Shown here: positions 18,970 to 28,313 of the stretch, piece after piece
Layout: each line of letters begins with the position of its first letter
Numbering within the stretch: the stretch's first letter is position 1
Source of the DNA: REEB95 sp963762425
GTDB lineage: Bacteria > Pseudomonadota > Alphaproteobacteria > ATCC43930 > CGMCC-115725
Length of the DNA stretch: 64,000 bases
Direction of reading: 5' to 3'
Assembly (NCBI GenBank): GCA_963762425.1
Contig: CAVXKY010000018.1
Span: forward strand, 1-64,000
Translations under genes and position numbers: made by a program
Notes under the pieces: model-generated
The model's database searches: none
What the model saw: the letters and a program-made list of their open reading frames with translations, nothing else
Told to the model about the DNA's origin: nothing

Positions 18970-21339
18970 TCAGGCGCGCGCGAGCGCCTTGAGAATGCGT
19001 TGCGGCGTCATCGGCTGGGACGAGACCCGGACCTTGAAGGGTTTGAGCGCGTCATTGACCGCGTTCATCACCGCCGCCGGCGCGCCCGCGGTGCCGGCCT
19101 CGCCCGCGCCCTTGGCGCCGAGAGCGGAATCCGCCGTCAGGGTTTCGATATGCGCGACCTCGATGTCGGGCATTTCCGCCGCCATCGGCACCAGGTAATC
19201 GGCGAGATTGCCGTTCAGCAGTTGGCCCAAACCGTCATAGAGGCATTCCTCGTACAGCGCGCTGCCGATGCCCTGCACCACCCCGCCGCGGATCTGCTCG
19301 TCCACCAGCATGGGATTGATGACGCGGCCGCAATCCTCCACCACCCAATGCTTGAGGAGCCGGACGAAGCCGGTCTCGACGTCGAGCTCAAGATAGGAGC
19401 CCTGCGCGCTGTTGGTGAAGGCGAAGGGATAAAGCTTGGGCATGTAATGGCGCGTCGCCGACATTTCCGGCTGCGTCCCCGGCGGCAAGGTGTCGCCGCG
19501 GAAATAGGCCGCGCGCCCGACCTCGTCCAGGCCGATGCGGCGGGCGCCCGATTTGTCCGTGACCCAGCCATCGGCGAGATCGAGATTTTCCGGGGGCGTT
19601 TGCAGCATGATCCCGGCCAGCGCCAGGATGTTCTGTTTCAAGGCGTGAGCCGCCTGCAACACCGCCTCGCCGCCGATGCCGGCGCCGCGCGAGGCCCAGG
19701 TGCCGCCGCCATAGGGCGTGCGCTCGGTGTCGCCGGTGACGATGCGCACCTTTTCGATCGGCAGGCCCAAAGCCGAAGCGGCCACCTGCGCCGCCATCGC
19801 CTCGGTGCCCTGGCCCTGCTCGGTCACGCTGAAGGCGCAGGTGACGCTGCCGCCGGGATCGAGCCGGATGGTGGCGCCGTCCTGGGCCGAGATCGGCGCG
19901 CCGCCGACGCCGTAAAAAGCCGGGCCGGGATTGGTGAGTTCGACGAAAGCGGCGAGGCCGATGCCGCGATGAATTCCTTTTTTGCGCAGTTCAGCCTGCT
20001 CGCGCCGCAAGCCGTCGTAATCCATCAGCTTCAGCAGTTTCTCCAACGCCGCCTGGTGCGAGAGCTTCTCGAATTTGAGGCCCGAGGCGGTGGTCCAGGG
20101 ATAGGCGTCATCGGGAATGAGATTGATACGGCGGATTTGGGCCGGATCGAGATTCAACTGCGCCGCGCCACGATCGATGATCGCCTCGGTCACGGCGGCG
20201 GCGATGGGATGGCCGACGGCGCGGTATTGCGTGGTCGGCGGCTTGTTCTGGAACGCAACCCGCAGCCGCGCGCGGTAATTGCGATGGCGGTACCAGGAGC
20301 CGGTCAAATTCACCACCTGGTTGCCTTCGACCGCGCTGGTACGCGGGTATGTGGAATAAGGCCCGATGCCGGTCAGATCGTCCATGTCCAAGGCGAGGAT
20401 TTCCCCCTCCTTGTTCAAGGCGAGCCGCGCCTTGATCCGGTGCTCGCGCGCATGGATGTCGGAGACGAAGGATTCGAGCCGGTCGGCGACGAATTTGACC
20501 GGCCGGCCCAGCAGCAGGCTCGCCGCCACGGTGGTCATGTCGTCGGGATAGACGTGAATTTTGATGCCGTAGGAGCCGCCGACATCTGGACAGATCACGC
20601 GCACCGCGTTTTCCGCCAAGCCAAAATGCTTGGCGAAAATTTCCTTCATCATGTGCGGCGCCTGGTTCGAGTAATGCACGGTCAGGCTTTCGCCGGTTTG
20701 ATCGTAATCGGCCAGGATGGAACGCGGCTCCGGGCAAACGCCGGTGTGGCGGGCGAAGGAATACTCCTCCTCCACCACCGCGAAGGCCTTGGCGAAAGCG
20801 GCATCGACCTCGCCCGCATCGACCGAGCGGGTGAAGGCGAGATTGTCGCCGAGCTCGGCGTGGATGGGCGGGGTGCCGGGCGCGAGCGCACCCGCCATGT
20901 CGGTAACGGCGGGCAATTCCTGCCATTCGATCTTGACCAGCGCCGCCGCGTCCTCGGCGAGCGCGCGGCTTTCGGCGGCGACGGCCACGATGGGCTCGCC
21001 TTGCCAGGTCGCCCGCTCACGCGCCAGGGGATGCTGCGGCGGCGATTTGAGCCCCTTGAAATGGGTCAACACGCCCACCCAGGGCGTGTAACGGCCTTCC
21101 AAATCCTTGGCCGTCAACACGCGGACCACGCCGGGCGCGCGCGAGGCCGCGGCCGTGTCGATCGCGAGAATGCGCGCATGGGCGTAAGGCGAGCGCAGGA
21201 AAGCCAGATGGACCAGCCGCGGCAGGCGCAGATCATCGACGTAGCGCCCGCCGCCCGCCAACAGCCGCTTGGCGCCGGGACGCGGCACGCGCTTGCCGAT
21301 ATAGCTCGCCGGACGGTCAAGGAAGGAGAGGATGCTCAT
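18970..21339 (-). CDS. Cox-type molybdenum hydroxylase large (molybdopterin) subunit
   Basis: A 789-residue intact large subunit of the xanthine dehydrogenase/CO dehydrogenase family. It contains CPDVGGSYGIKIHVYPDD (about 265), AVGHPIAAAVTEAIIDRGAAQL (about 375) and GAKGAGEAGTAGAPAAVMNA with the catalytic glutamate near residue 745. The TQYRAVGHP loop is in the active-site region where CoxL has its special Cys loop, so this is not a form I CO dehydrogenase. It overlaps the 2Fe-2S subunit gene by four bases. It would hydroxylate a carbon next to a heteroatom or oxidise an aldehyde. Confidence 0.93.
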   Translation of the reverse strand: MSILSFLDRPASYIGKRVPRPGAKRLLAGGGRYVDDLRLPRLVHLAFLRSPYAHARILAIDTAAASRAPGVVRVLTAKDLEGRYTPWVGVLTHFKGLKSPPQHPLARERATWQGEPIVAVAAESRALAEDAAALVKIEWQELPAVTDMAGALAPGTPPIHAELGDNLAFTRSVDAGEVDAAFAKAFAVVEEEYSFARHTGVCPEPRSILADYDQTGESLTVHYSNQAPHMMKEIFAKHFGLAENAVRVICPDVGGSYGIKIHVYPDDMTTVAASLLLGRPVKFVADRLESFVSDIHAREHRIKARLALNKEGEILALDMDDLTGIGPYSTYPRTSAVEGNQVVNLTGSWYRHRNYRARLRVAFQNKPPTTQYRAVGHPIAAAVTEAIIDRGAAQLNLDPAQIRRINLIPDDAYPWTTASGLKFEKLSHQAALEKLLKLMDYDGLRREQAELRKKGIHRGIGLAAFVELTNPGPAFYGVGGAPISAQDGATIRLDPGGSVTCAFSVTEQGQGTEAMAAQVAASALGLPIEKVRIVTGDTERTPYGGGTWASRGAGIGGEAVLQAAHALKQNILALAGIMLQTPPENLDLADGWVTDKSGARRIGLDEVGRAAYFRGDTLPPGTQPEMSATRHYMPKLYPFAFTNSAQGSYLELDVETGFVRLLKHWVVEDCGRVINPMLVDEQIRGGVVQGIGSALYEECLYDGLGQLLNGNLADYLVPMAAEMPDIEVAHIETLTADSALGAKGAGEAGTAGAPAAVMNAVNDALKPFKVRVSSQPMTPQRILKALARA

Positions 21340-21845
21340 GGCGCCCCCTCTTTCCGCGATGGGCCTTTGGCGGCGCGGGATTTGGCGACCTCCTCCACCG
21401 CGTCGATGATGGCGTGATAGCCGGTGCAGCGGCAGTAATTGCCCGAGAGGTAGTGGCGGATGTCGGCGCGCGAGGGGGCGCGGTTCTCGCGCAACAGGGT
21501 TTCGGCGGACAGCAACATGCCGGCGCTGCAAAAGCCGCATTGCACCGCGTTATGGAGCTGGAAGGCCGCTTGCAGATCGGCGAGGACGCCCGAGCGCGAC
21601 AGGCCCTCGATGGTCTCGACGCGCGAGCCGTCGAGCTGGGCCGCGAAGACAAGACAACCGCGCGCCAAAGCGCCGTCGATCAGCACGGTGCAGGCGCCGC
21701 ACACGCCGTGCTCGCAGGACCAGCGCGTGCCGGTGAGGCCGAGCTCGTCGCGCAGAAAATCGACCAAATTGAGCCGCGGCTCGACCTCGCGCGTGACGCT
21801 TTCGCCGTTGATGGAAAGGCGGATGGAAACCGTGCCGCCGCTCAT
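21336..21845 (-). CDS. Molybdenum hydroxylase small subunit with two 2Fe-2S clusters
   Basis: A 169-residue small subunit. The plant-type ferredoxin domain has C44, C49, C52 and C64 (CEHGVCGACTVLIDG). The helical 2Fe-2S domain has C103, C106, C138 and C140 (CGFCSAGM and NYCRCTGY). All eight ligands are present. It passes electrons from the molybdopterin subunit to the FAD subunit. The gene overlaps both neighbours by four bases. Confidence 0.95.
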   Translation of the reverse strand: MSGGTVSIRLSINGESVTREVEPRLNLVDFLRDELGLTGTRWSCEHGVCGACTVLIDGALARGCLVFAAQLDGSRVETIEGLSRSGVLADLQAAFQLHNAVQCGFCSAGMLLSAETLLRENRAPSRADIRHYLSGNYCRCTGYHAIIDAVEEVAKSRAAKGPSRKEGAP

Positions 21846-22741
21846 GGCGCGCCCAATTGCGCAAGCGCGCGGCGCAGCAAAACCTGCGCCAAATGCCGTT
21901 TCATAACCGGCGAGGCGTTGAAATCGCCCAAGGGCGCAAGCTCGGCCGCGAGCGCCGCACAGGCCGCATCGGGCGCGGCGCGGGGCGTCTGGCCTTCGAG
22001 CATCGCCGCGGCCTTTCCGGCCTCGACCGGTTTCGCGCCCACGCCGAAATAGACCGCGCGCGCGGCCGCGATCGTCCCGTCCTTGATCTCCGCCGCGAAG
22101 GCCAGGCCGCATAGGGCGTAATCGCCCTGGCGGCGCGCGAGTTCGAGGAAAACATTCCGGCGCCCCGGCGGGGAAAACGGTATCTCGATGGCGGCCAGGA
22201 TTTCGCCCGGTTGCAAGGCGGTTTGATAAATCCCGGTGAAGAAATCGCGCGCCCTGACGCGGCGGCCGCCTTGGCGGCCCGCGATCTCGATCTCGGCGTC
22301 GAGCGCCACGGCACAGGCCGGCAGCTCGGCCGCCGGATCGGCGTGGGCGAGGCTGCCGCCGAGCGTGCCGCGATTGCGGATGGCCGCATGGGCGATGAAA
22401 GGCGCGGCCTTGGCCAGAAGCGGCGCGTATCTGGCCACCAGCGGCGAGGAAATGAGCTCGGCATGGCGCGTCAGCGCGCCCAGGCGCAACACGCCCTGGC
22501 GCTCGGTTATGCCGGTCAGTTCGCCGAGCCCGTTGATGTCGATGAGCGCTTCGGGCTCGAGGAGCCGCATGTTGAGCGCCGGCACCAGGCTTTGCCCGCC
22601 GGCCAGGAGGCGCGCGCCCGAAGCGTTGCCGCCCAGCATATCCAGCGCTTCGGCGAGCGAATGCGGCTTCAGATAACGGAATCGCGGCGCCTTCAGCCCG
22701 GCCTCCCCCGCGCCGGTTGCTTGATGTTCCGGCTTCAACAA
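21842..22741 (-). CDS. Molybdenum hydroxylase FAD-binding medium subunit
   Basis: A protein of up to 299 residues of the CoxM/FAD-binding-5 family. The flavin-binding segments are LLAGGQSLVPALNMRLLEPEALIDI (about 44-68) and RNRGTLGGSLAHADPAAELPA (about 121-141). It is the first gene of the M-S-L operon and completes the three-subunit enzyme. The start is uncertain: the frame opens with a TTG at 22741 that lacks a convincing ribosome binding site. The divergent TetR gene begins 52 bp away, so the two probably share an operator region. Confidence 0.92.
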   Translation of the reverse strand: MLKPEHQATGAGEAGLKAPRFRYLKPHSLAEALDMLGGNASGARLLAGGQSLVPALNMRLLEPEALIDINGLGELTGITERQGVLRLGALTRHAELISSPLVARYAPLLAKAAPFIAHAAIRNRGTLGGSLAHADPAAELPACAVALDAEIEIAGRQGGRRVRARDFFTGIYQTALQPGEILAAIEIPFSPPGRRNVFLELARRQGDYALCGLAFAAEIKDGTIAAARAVYFGVGAKPVEAGKAAAMLEGQTPRAAPDAACAALAAELAPLGDFNASPVMKRHLAQVLLRRALAQLGAP

Positions 22742-22793
22742 GAATGGACGTTTCCGGCCGCCGCCGTCAATCGACAGCGGCTTCTAGGGGGGG

Positions 22794-23489
22794 ATGTCGC
22801 GCCCGATGGCCAAGAAAAAGTCGAAGAACCGAAAGCCGAAGACCGCGCCCGCGCGTCCGATTCAGCGCCGGCTCAAGCCGGCCGCACGCGAGCACCTGAT
22901 CACCCAGGCGGCGGTGCGCTTTTTCGCCGAGCGCGGCTTCGAGGGCAAGACGCGCGAGTTGGCGCGGCGCTTGGGCGTCGCCCAGCCGCTGCTCTACCGT
23001 TATTTCCCGTCGAAGCAGGCGCTGATCGACCGGGTCTATCGCGAGGTGTTCGTCGATCCCTGGCTCCCCGAATGGCTGGAGAAACTCGCCGACCGCTCCA
23101 GGCCGTTGAAACAGCGCTTGCAGGAATTCTATATCGCCCATGCCCATGCCTCGATCGGCCACGACCGGGTGCGGCTCTACATATTCGCGGGGCTGAAGGG
23201 ACTCGACATCAACGCCCGCTTCCTCCGGACGATGCGGAAGCGGATTTTCACCGCGGTGCTGGCCGAAATCCGCCATTCCTACCGCCTGCCGCCCTTGAGC
23301 AAGGCGCCGATGACCGAATTGGAGGCCGAGCTGATCTGGGGCCTGTTCGCGTCGATCTTCTATATCGGCGTGCGGCGCTGGATTTACGGACTGAAGGTGC
23401 CGGAGGATATCGACCGCGTGGTGGCCTCCAAGGTGTCGGCCATGCTCGACGGCATGCCCAAGGAAATCGCCCGGATATTGGAACGCTGA
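22794..23489 (+). CDS. TetR/AcrR family transcriptional regulator
   Basis: A 231-residue regulator with a basic N-terminal tail (MAKKKSKNRKPK), a TetR helix-turn-helix (about 30-77: AAVRFFAERGFEGKTRELARRLGVAQPLLYRYFPSKQALI) and a helical ligand-binding domain. The ATG follows a run of seven G. It lies divergent to the molybdenum hydroxylase operon and one base before the flavoprotein gene, so it probably controls both. The inducer is likely the island's substrate. Confidence 0.93.
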   Translation: MSRPMAKKKSKNRKPKTAPARPIQRRLKPAAREHLITQAAVRFFAERGFEGKTRELARRLGVAQPLLYRYFPSKQALIDRVYREVFVDPWLPEWLEKLADRSRPLKQRLQEFYIAHAHASIGHDRVRLYIFAGLKGLDINARFLRTMRKRIFTAVLAEIRHSYRLPPLSKAPMTELEAELIWGLFASIFYIGVRRWIYGLKVPEDIDRVVASKVSAMLDGMPKEIARILER

Positions 23490-23490
23490 C

Positions 23491-24670
23491 ATGGCGACGC
23501 CCCCGGGATTGGACGAATTAAAGGCGCGGGCGCGCGAGCTGGTGCCGGCGTTGCGGGCGCGCGCGGCGATGGCGGAGGAATTGCGCCGCGTGCCGGATGA
23601 ATCGATCGCCGATCTGCATAAGGCCGGATTGTTCCGCGCCTTCCAGCCCAAGCGGCTGGGCGGCAGCGAGCTGCCCTACCGCGCCATGGTCGATCTAGGC
23701 GCGATCCTGGCGCGAGGCTGCGGTTCGACCGCGTGGGTGCTGACCAATCTCGCCAGCCATCACTGGATGCTCGGCATGTGGCCCAAAGCGGCCCAGGATG
23801 AGATTTGGGGCGCGGACGGGCCGGACGTGCTGATCGGCTCGGCCTTCGCCTTTCCCGCGGGCCGCGCCGTCAAGGTCAAAGGCGGCCATCAACTCAAAGG
23901 ACGCTGGCCGTTTTCGAGCGGCGTCGACCCGTCGAAATGGAATTTCATCGGCGCGCTGGCCGAGGATGAGGGCCAAGCTCGAGCCGCGCGTCTTCATCGT
24001 CAAGGCGACGGATTACACCATCATCGACAATTGGCACGCCGCCGGATTGGCCGGCACCGGCAGCAAGGACGTCGAGATAACGGACGCCTTCGTGCCCGAC
24101 CACCGCAGCCTGAACCCCGCGCAGATCTCCGGCGGCGAAACCCCGGGCAGCGCCGCCAATCCCGGGCCGCTTTACCGGCTGCCGGTTTTCAGCCTGTTCC
24201 CGTTCATCCTGTCCGCCGTCGCGTTGGGGCTGGCGCAGGGTGCCATCGAGGAATTCACCCAATCGATGCGCGGGCGCGCCGGGACTTATGCGGGGAAGAA
24301 ACTGGCCGAGTTGGCCACGTTGCAGCTGCGCCTGGCCGAATCTGCCGCGCTTTCCGACGCCGCCGAGAAGACGATGATCGCGGCTTGCGAGGAAGCGACC
24401 AGCCAAACCGAGGCCGGGAAAATCCCCGCGCTCGAGGACCGGGTGCGCTGGCGGCGCGACGCCGCCTATAGCGCGGGGATGTGCGCCAAGGCGGTCGATC
24501 TGCTGTTCGCCGGCGCGGGCGGCAACGCCATCTACAAGAGCAACCCGTTGCAGCGCATCTGGCGCGACGTGCACGCCGCCAACGGGCATTACCTGATGAG
24601 CTGGGACATGGCCGGAACGCTCTACGGCCGGGTGGCGCTGGGCCTGCCGCCGGATTTGCCGGTGTTGTGA
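23491..24670 (+). CDS. Acyl-CoA dehydrogenase-fold flavoprotein (HsaA/flavin monooxygenase-like), frameshifted
   Basis: A protein of about 392 residues split between two frames. The first part runs to IGALAEDEG, the second from AKLEPRVFIVKATDYTIIDNWHAAGLAGTGSKD to LPPDLPVL. Removing one G from the GGG run at 23970-23972 joins them as EDEAKLEPRVF. The central WHAAGLAGTGSKDVEI motif and the C-terminal segment LLFAGAGGNAIYKSNPLQRIWRDVHAANGH are typical of the group that includes two-component flavin monooxygenases such as HsaA. It starts at an ATG one base after the TetR stop. Hydroxylation or dehydrogenation of the island substrate is likely. The frameshift looks like a sequence error. Confidence 0.85.
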
Positions 24671-24765
24671 CCGCGTAGCATCTGACGTGCGAAGCGGAAA
24701 AAGCCCTGCGTAGCACAGCCGAGGGCCGAAGCTTTAGGCCCGAGGCGTCGTGCGAAGCCAAAGTT

Positions 24766-25701
24766 TTAGTGCAGCCCGTCCGGGACTTCGACGTTTTCGG
24801 GCTTGATGTCGAGGCCCGAGTTCTTGGCCTGTTGGAAGATGAGCGTGGCGAAATCCTTGTCGGCATAACCGAGGCCGATCAGGTTCTGCACCAGCTCGCG
24901 CGTCGCCGCCGTCACCGGCATGGGCGTGTTGGTCTTGCGCGCGGCGGCCAGGCCCAGATCGAGGTCCTTTTTCAGCAACACCGGGGTGAAGGTCGGGCTC
25001 ATGTCGAGATTGACCAGCGCCGGGGTCTTGTAGGCGGTGAACAGCGAGCCCATCACGCTCTTGTTGATGAAATCGAGGAAGGCGTGGCGCTTGACCCCGC
25101 ATTTCTCGGCCAGCACCGTGATCTCGACCAGGTTCTGGATGACGACGCCCAGCAAAACGTTGTGGCAGATCTTGACGATGCGCGCGAGTTCGCCCTCGCC
25201 GGCATAGCTCGAGCCCTTGCCCATGGCGTCGAGATAGGGCCGGGCCGCGTCATAGGCGTCCTTGGGGCCGGAGGCGACGATGGTGAGCTTGCCCACCTTC
25301 ACCACCTTGCCGTTCCCCGAAACCGGCGCCGCCAGCATCTGGGTGCCGCGCTTCGAGGCCGCCACGCGCACTTCGGCCGAGGCTTCCTCGGACACGGTCG
25401 AGCAATCGACCAGGATCTTGGGCGCGCGGCCCGAAACCGCCAACACGCCGCCTTGGCTGATGGTGACTTCCTTGAGGTCGTCCGAGGCCGAAACCATGGT
25501 GAAGACGATGTCGCAGGACGCCAGCTCGGCGGGGCTGGCGGCGATCTTGGCGCCCGATTTGGCGAGCGGCTCGGCCTTGGCGCGGGTGCGGTTATAGGCG
25601 GTCAGATCGCAGCCCGCCTTGGCCAGGCGCTCGGCCATCGGGAAGCCCATGCGGCCGGTGCCGATCCAGCCGATCTTATGCCGCTTCAAATCGCCGTCCA
25701 T
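24766..25701 (-). CDS. NAD(P)-dependent beta-hydroxyacid dehydrogenase (3-hydroxyisobutyrate dehydrogenase family)
   Basis: A 311-residue enzyme with an N-terminal Rossmann motif GWIGTGRMGFPMAERL (about 11-26), the substrate loop VDCSTVSEEASAEV, the conserved APVSGNGKVVKVGKLTIVASG and the catalytic-lysine helix ARIVKICHNVLLG (about 178-190). It oxidises a beta-hydroxyacid or reduces a semialdehyde, and could act in the catabolic island beside it. It faces the flavoprotein gene tail to tail with about 95 bp between. Confidence 0.88.
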   Translation of the reverse strand: MDGDLKRHKIGWIGTGRMGFPMAERLAKAGCDLTAYNRTRAKAEPLAKSGAKIAASPAELASCDIVFTMVSASDDLKEVTISQGGVLAVSGRAPKILVDCSTVSEEASAEVRVAASKRGTQMLAAPVSGNGKVVKVGKLTIVASGPKDAYDAARPYLDAMGKGSSYAGEGELARIVKICHNVLLGVVIQNLVEITVLAEKCGVKRHAFLDFINKSVMGSLFTAYKTPALVNLDMSPTFTPVLLKKDLDLGLAAARKTNTPMPVTAATRELVQNLIGLGYADKDFATLIFQQAKNSGLDIKPENVEVPDGLH

Positions 25702-25813
25702 GACGCGCCTCGTGGTTTGCCTATCGGGGGGAGGAATGGGCCGGAGCTTTAGCCTATTTGGCGGCGCCCGAGCAACCCGGAGCGGCGGGCGAGGAATCCC
25801 GAGGAACTCGATC

Positions 25814-26586
25814 CTAATAATGAATCTCGTATTCCAGCTGCCAGCGCGGCGTGATCCGGGGCACGGACGAGGTCAGGCCGAACAGCACCCCGCCGTTCCA
25901 TTCCAGCGTGCCCGGGCCGATGTTGAAGAGCTTGCCGAAGAGCTGCGGCCCCGCGCGATTGTCCTGGGCGTTCCAGCGCGCGAACCGGGTGAGCGCGACC
26001 GGGCTGGCCGTAATACTGGAAACCCGGCTCGACCGCGAAATGGCGGCCCAGTTTCAGTTCCCAGGCCTCGATCCGCGTCTCCCAGGCCCAGAGGAATTGC
26101 GGCCGGCCCGAGGCGGAACCGCCCAGATCCTTTTCGACGAACAGATTGACCGAATTGCTCAGGCCCCAGAAATCCTTGCGCAGCACCGGGCCGAAGGTGG
26201 TTTCGTTGGGATTGCCCTTTTGCATCGCCTGGCCGTATTCGGCGAAAAAGCCGGTATCGAGCCAGTATTCCCCCCGCTCGGTGAATTGGAAGAGGTTCTC
26301 CGAGGTGATCTGGGTGAAATAGGTATCCATCCCGGAACCGGGAGCGCGGTTGAATTCGAACTCCAGCTCGCTTTGCCACCACGGCGTGAAGCCGTATTCG
26401 GTTTCGGCGGTGTAGCTCTGCTCGCCGCTCTTGGCGTGGTTGGGATCGAAACCGGCATCGCCGACGGTCTCGACCGCCAGCTCGCCCTGATTGACGTCCG
26501 GCGTCTTGACGTTGAAATCGGCCCAGGCCGGTCCCGCGCCGAGCCAGCGACCAAGCGGCCGCCGCGGCTAAAATTCGCGCCTTCAT
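25814..26586 (-). CDS. Predicted outer-membrane beta-barrel-like protein of unknown function, two frameshifts
   Basis: Three frames combine into one protein of about 256 residues. A signal peptide (MKARILAAAAAWSLLGAGPAWA) is followed by alternating aromatic strands such as YTAETEYGFTPWWQSELEFEF, DTYFTQITSENLFQFTERGEYW and LEWNGGVLFGLTS, ending in WQLEYEIHY. Extra bases near 26540-26546 (signal peptide) and in the GGG run at 26001-26003 explain the shifts. The terminal aromatic residue and strand pattern suggest an outer-membrane barrel. It lies 113 bp downstream of the FTR1 permease in the same direction, so an iron-related role is possible. I do not recognise the family. Confidence 0.6.
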
Positions 26587-26699
26587 GAAACCCCCTAATT
26601 CTCGCAATTAAGTCGCATTCGCAGAGGTATTGCCGAGGAAAGTCCGAAGATTCACGAGGTAACCCCCTTATTGGACGAGGCGACGGGCAGGCGGAATGG

Positions 26700-27552
26700 T
26701 TATTCGGCGAGTTGCCGGACGGGCGTTCCGGTTTCGCGCACGGGCGCCGGGACGTGGCGGAAGACGCGCATCAACGAGCCGATCACGAGCAAGGTGGCGA
26801 CATAAAAGACGATCTGGATGCCGGCGGGCCGCGCGGTATAGCCGATGAGGACATGCAGCAGCTGGCCGCCCAGGCTCTGTTCCGAAAGGATGAAGGACGT
26901 ATCCCAGAGATTATTGCCGAGCGAGGGCAACACATCCGCCGCCGCCAGGAAGGCCGCGCCCGAGGACGCCATGCCGGCGGCCAGAAGCAGGATCAGCCAC
27001 GATGTCACGCCGAACAGATAGCGCAAGGGAATGGAAAGCAGGCCGAAATAGATCGCGGCCCCGGCGGCGGCGCCCGGTCACGACGCCGAACGCGCCGCCG
27101 ATCACCATGCTCGCCGCGCTGCTGCCGCCGGCGAGCGCGATGCCGTAAAGGAACAGCACGATCTCGGAGCCTTCGCGCAACACCGCGATGCCGCAAACCA
27201 AGGCCAAGGCGTAAAGCGGCCGCGTTCCGTCGAGCACGTCACGCCCGATCTTGGTCGCGTCCGCCGCCAGCTCGCGGCCGTGGCGGCTCATCCAGACATT
27301 GTGCCAGCCGAGCATGCAGACGGCGGCGAGCAGGATCGAGGCGTTGAACAATTCCTGGCCGACGCCCTCGACCGCCGAGGCGATCTCGCCGGCGAAACCC
27401 GCGACCAGGACGGCGCCCAGCACGCCGGCGGCGCAGCCGCCCGTAATCCACAGGCCCCGGCGCGGCACGCCGCGGCTCGCGGCCATGACGATGCCGACTA
27501 CCAGCCCGGCTTCGAGCACTTCGCGAAAGACGATGATCAGGGTCGCGAGCAT
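26700..27552 (-). CDS. efeU: FTR1-family high-affinity iron permease (EfeU-like), frameshifted
   Basis: A polytopic membrane protein of about 283 residues. Both iron-translocation REXXE motifs are present: FREVLEAG (about 9-16) and LREGSEIV (about 127-134). Seven hydrophobic segments are expected. The frame breaks in the CCC run at 27073-27075; removing one base joins FGVVTGAAAGAAIYFGLL to the C-terminal part (RYLFGVTSWLILLL). It is 13 bp downstream of the cupredoxin gene. FTR1/EfeU proteins import iron together with a periplasmic partner. The break is most likely a sequence error. Confidence 0.86.
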
Positions 27553-27565
27553 GACACGGCCTCGG

Positions 27566-27911
27566 TTATTTCACGACCAAATGGCCGCGATCCTCGGGAT
27601 GGAAATCGTCGAAAAACTCGTAACTGCCGGCGTCGAGCGGACCGACATAGACCGTAATCTCGCCGCCGGGCGCGACCACTTTTTCGCGGTGGAAGTCGCT
27701 GCTTTCGAATTCCGAGGTGGTGGAATCCTGATTGCGGACGATCAGCTTGACCTTCCGGCCGGCGGGAACCGGAACCTCGGTGGGCACGAAATGGCCGCCC
27801 TTGATCGTGATGACGATGTCGGGCAAATCGTCGGCATAGGCCGGTGGGACGAGGCCCAGCGCCAGAAATGCGGCGCCCAGGCCGAGCCATCTTGCTGAAA
27901 TCAGAGCGCAT
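27566..27911 (-). CDS. Periplasmic cupredoxin-like protein (EfeO N-domain type), frameshift in the signal peptide
   Basis: The mature part (DLPDIVITIKGGHFVPTEVPVPAG to DDFHPEDRGHLVVK) is a single cupredoxin-like domain of about 90 residues, like the N-terminal domain of EfeO. A matching signal peptide (LGLGAAFLALGLVPPAYA) is in the same frame, but its start codon (ATG at 27911, behind GGTAGGG) is in another frame. One extra base in the AAA run at 27898-27900 or the TTTT run at 27911-27914 explains this. It is the first gene after the Fur-like site and feeds the FTR1 permease, probably by binding or oxidising iron. Confidence 0.8.
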
Positions 27912-27927
27912 TTTCACCCTACCGGCA

Positions 27928-27943
27928 AATGATAATCATTCTC
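27928..27943 (-). promoter_or_regulatory. Fur-box-like operator
   Basis: Read towards the iron genes, the site is GAGAATGATTATCATT, close to the Fur consensus GATAATGATAATCATTATC. It lies 17 bp before the cupredoxin start, where binding would block transcription or initiation. A second AT-rich half-match (GATAATAATCGTT) follows at 27953-27965. I infer iron-dependent repression of the cupredoxin-FTR1 operon. Confidence 0.7.
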
Positions 27944-28038
27944 AGGAAGACAGATAATAATCGTTCGCAACTGCGAGTCAAGCCTTCTTCGCGCGCGAAT
28001 GCCCAGGGAGATGGGGGGCGGTCCCGGACGGCGCGGCC

Positions 28039-28125
28039 GTCATGGCGAGGCCGCAACGCGGCCGAAGCAATCCAGCGGTTACTGGGGCTTTTCTGGATTG
28101 CTTCGCCTGACGGATCGCAATGACG
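28039..28125. repeat. Palindromic dispersed-type repeat (CGTCATgGCGAGG ... CGCAATGACG)
   Basis: The element begins CGTCATGGCGAGG and ends CGCAATGACG. An inner inverted pair, CGAAGCAATCCAG / CTGGATTGCTTCG, surrounds a short loop. This is the familiar mosaic palindrome scattered between genes in many alphaproteobacteria. It could form a long hairpin in RNA; no gene is present. Confidence 0.75.
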
Positions 28126-28160
28126 ACAGGGAATGTCATACCCAGGGACCGCGCGCGAGA

Positions 28161-28186
28161 ATCCGCTTCGCGCCAACAGCGGACAT
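28161..28186. repeat. Short hairpin repeat of the ATCCGCTT...AGCGGACAT type
   Basis: The sequence ATCCGCTTCG - CGCCAAC - AGCGGACAT forms a small imperfect hairpin. It resembles copies at 29666-29689 and 38800-38826, with a partial copy at 63449-63460. Confidence 0.55.
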
Positions 28187-28293
28187 TCCGCCCTGACGGA
28201 ACCAGGTCTGCCTTGCGCCGAGCAGGCCTCCGCCCGGCCGATCAGCCGTCAAGCTTCGCCCGATCCGTGGTCCAGCCCCGATATGACCTCTGG

Positions 28294-28313
28294 GTAGTTT
28301 CCGATGCCTGACG
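28294..28313 (+). promoter_or_regulatory. Conserved motif GTAGTTTCCGA upstream of the Spy-like gene
   Basis: GTAGTTTCCGA followed by CTGACG lies 95 bp before the Spy-like start. The same 11-mer, in the same orientation relative to a start codon, occurs at four other sites in the window, plus one variant. It is not the usual EcfG pattern. I infer a promoter element or activator site. Confidence 0.5.

Noticed and set aside
18970..21339. Form I aerobic CO dehydrogenase
   Set aside because: The active-site loop typical of CoxL with its copper-binding cysteine is not present, and no coxD/E/F-type maturation genes are nearby.
28294..28313. EcfG general-stress promoter (GGAAC-N16-17-CGTT) for the conserved motif
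   Set aside because: The motif reads GTAGTTTCCGA; its complement has GGAAAC, but no CGTT occurs 16-17 bases away in any copy and the orientation would point away from most genes.
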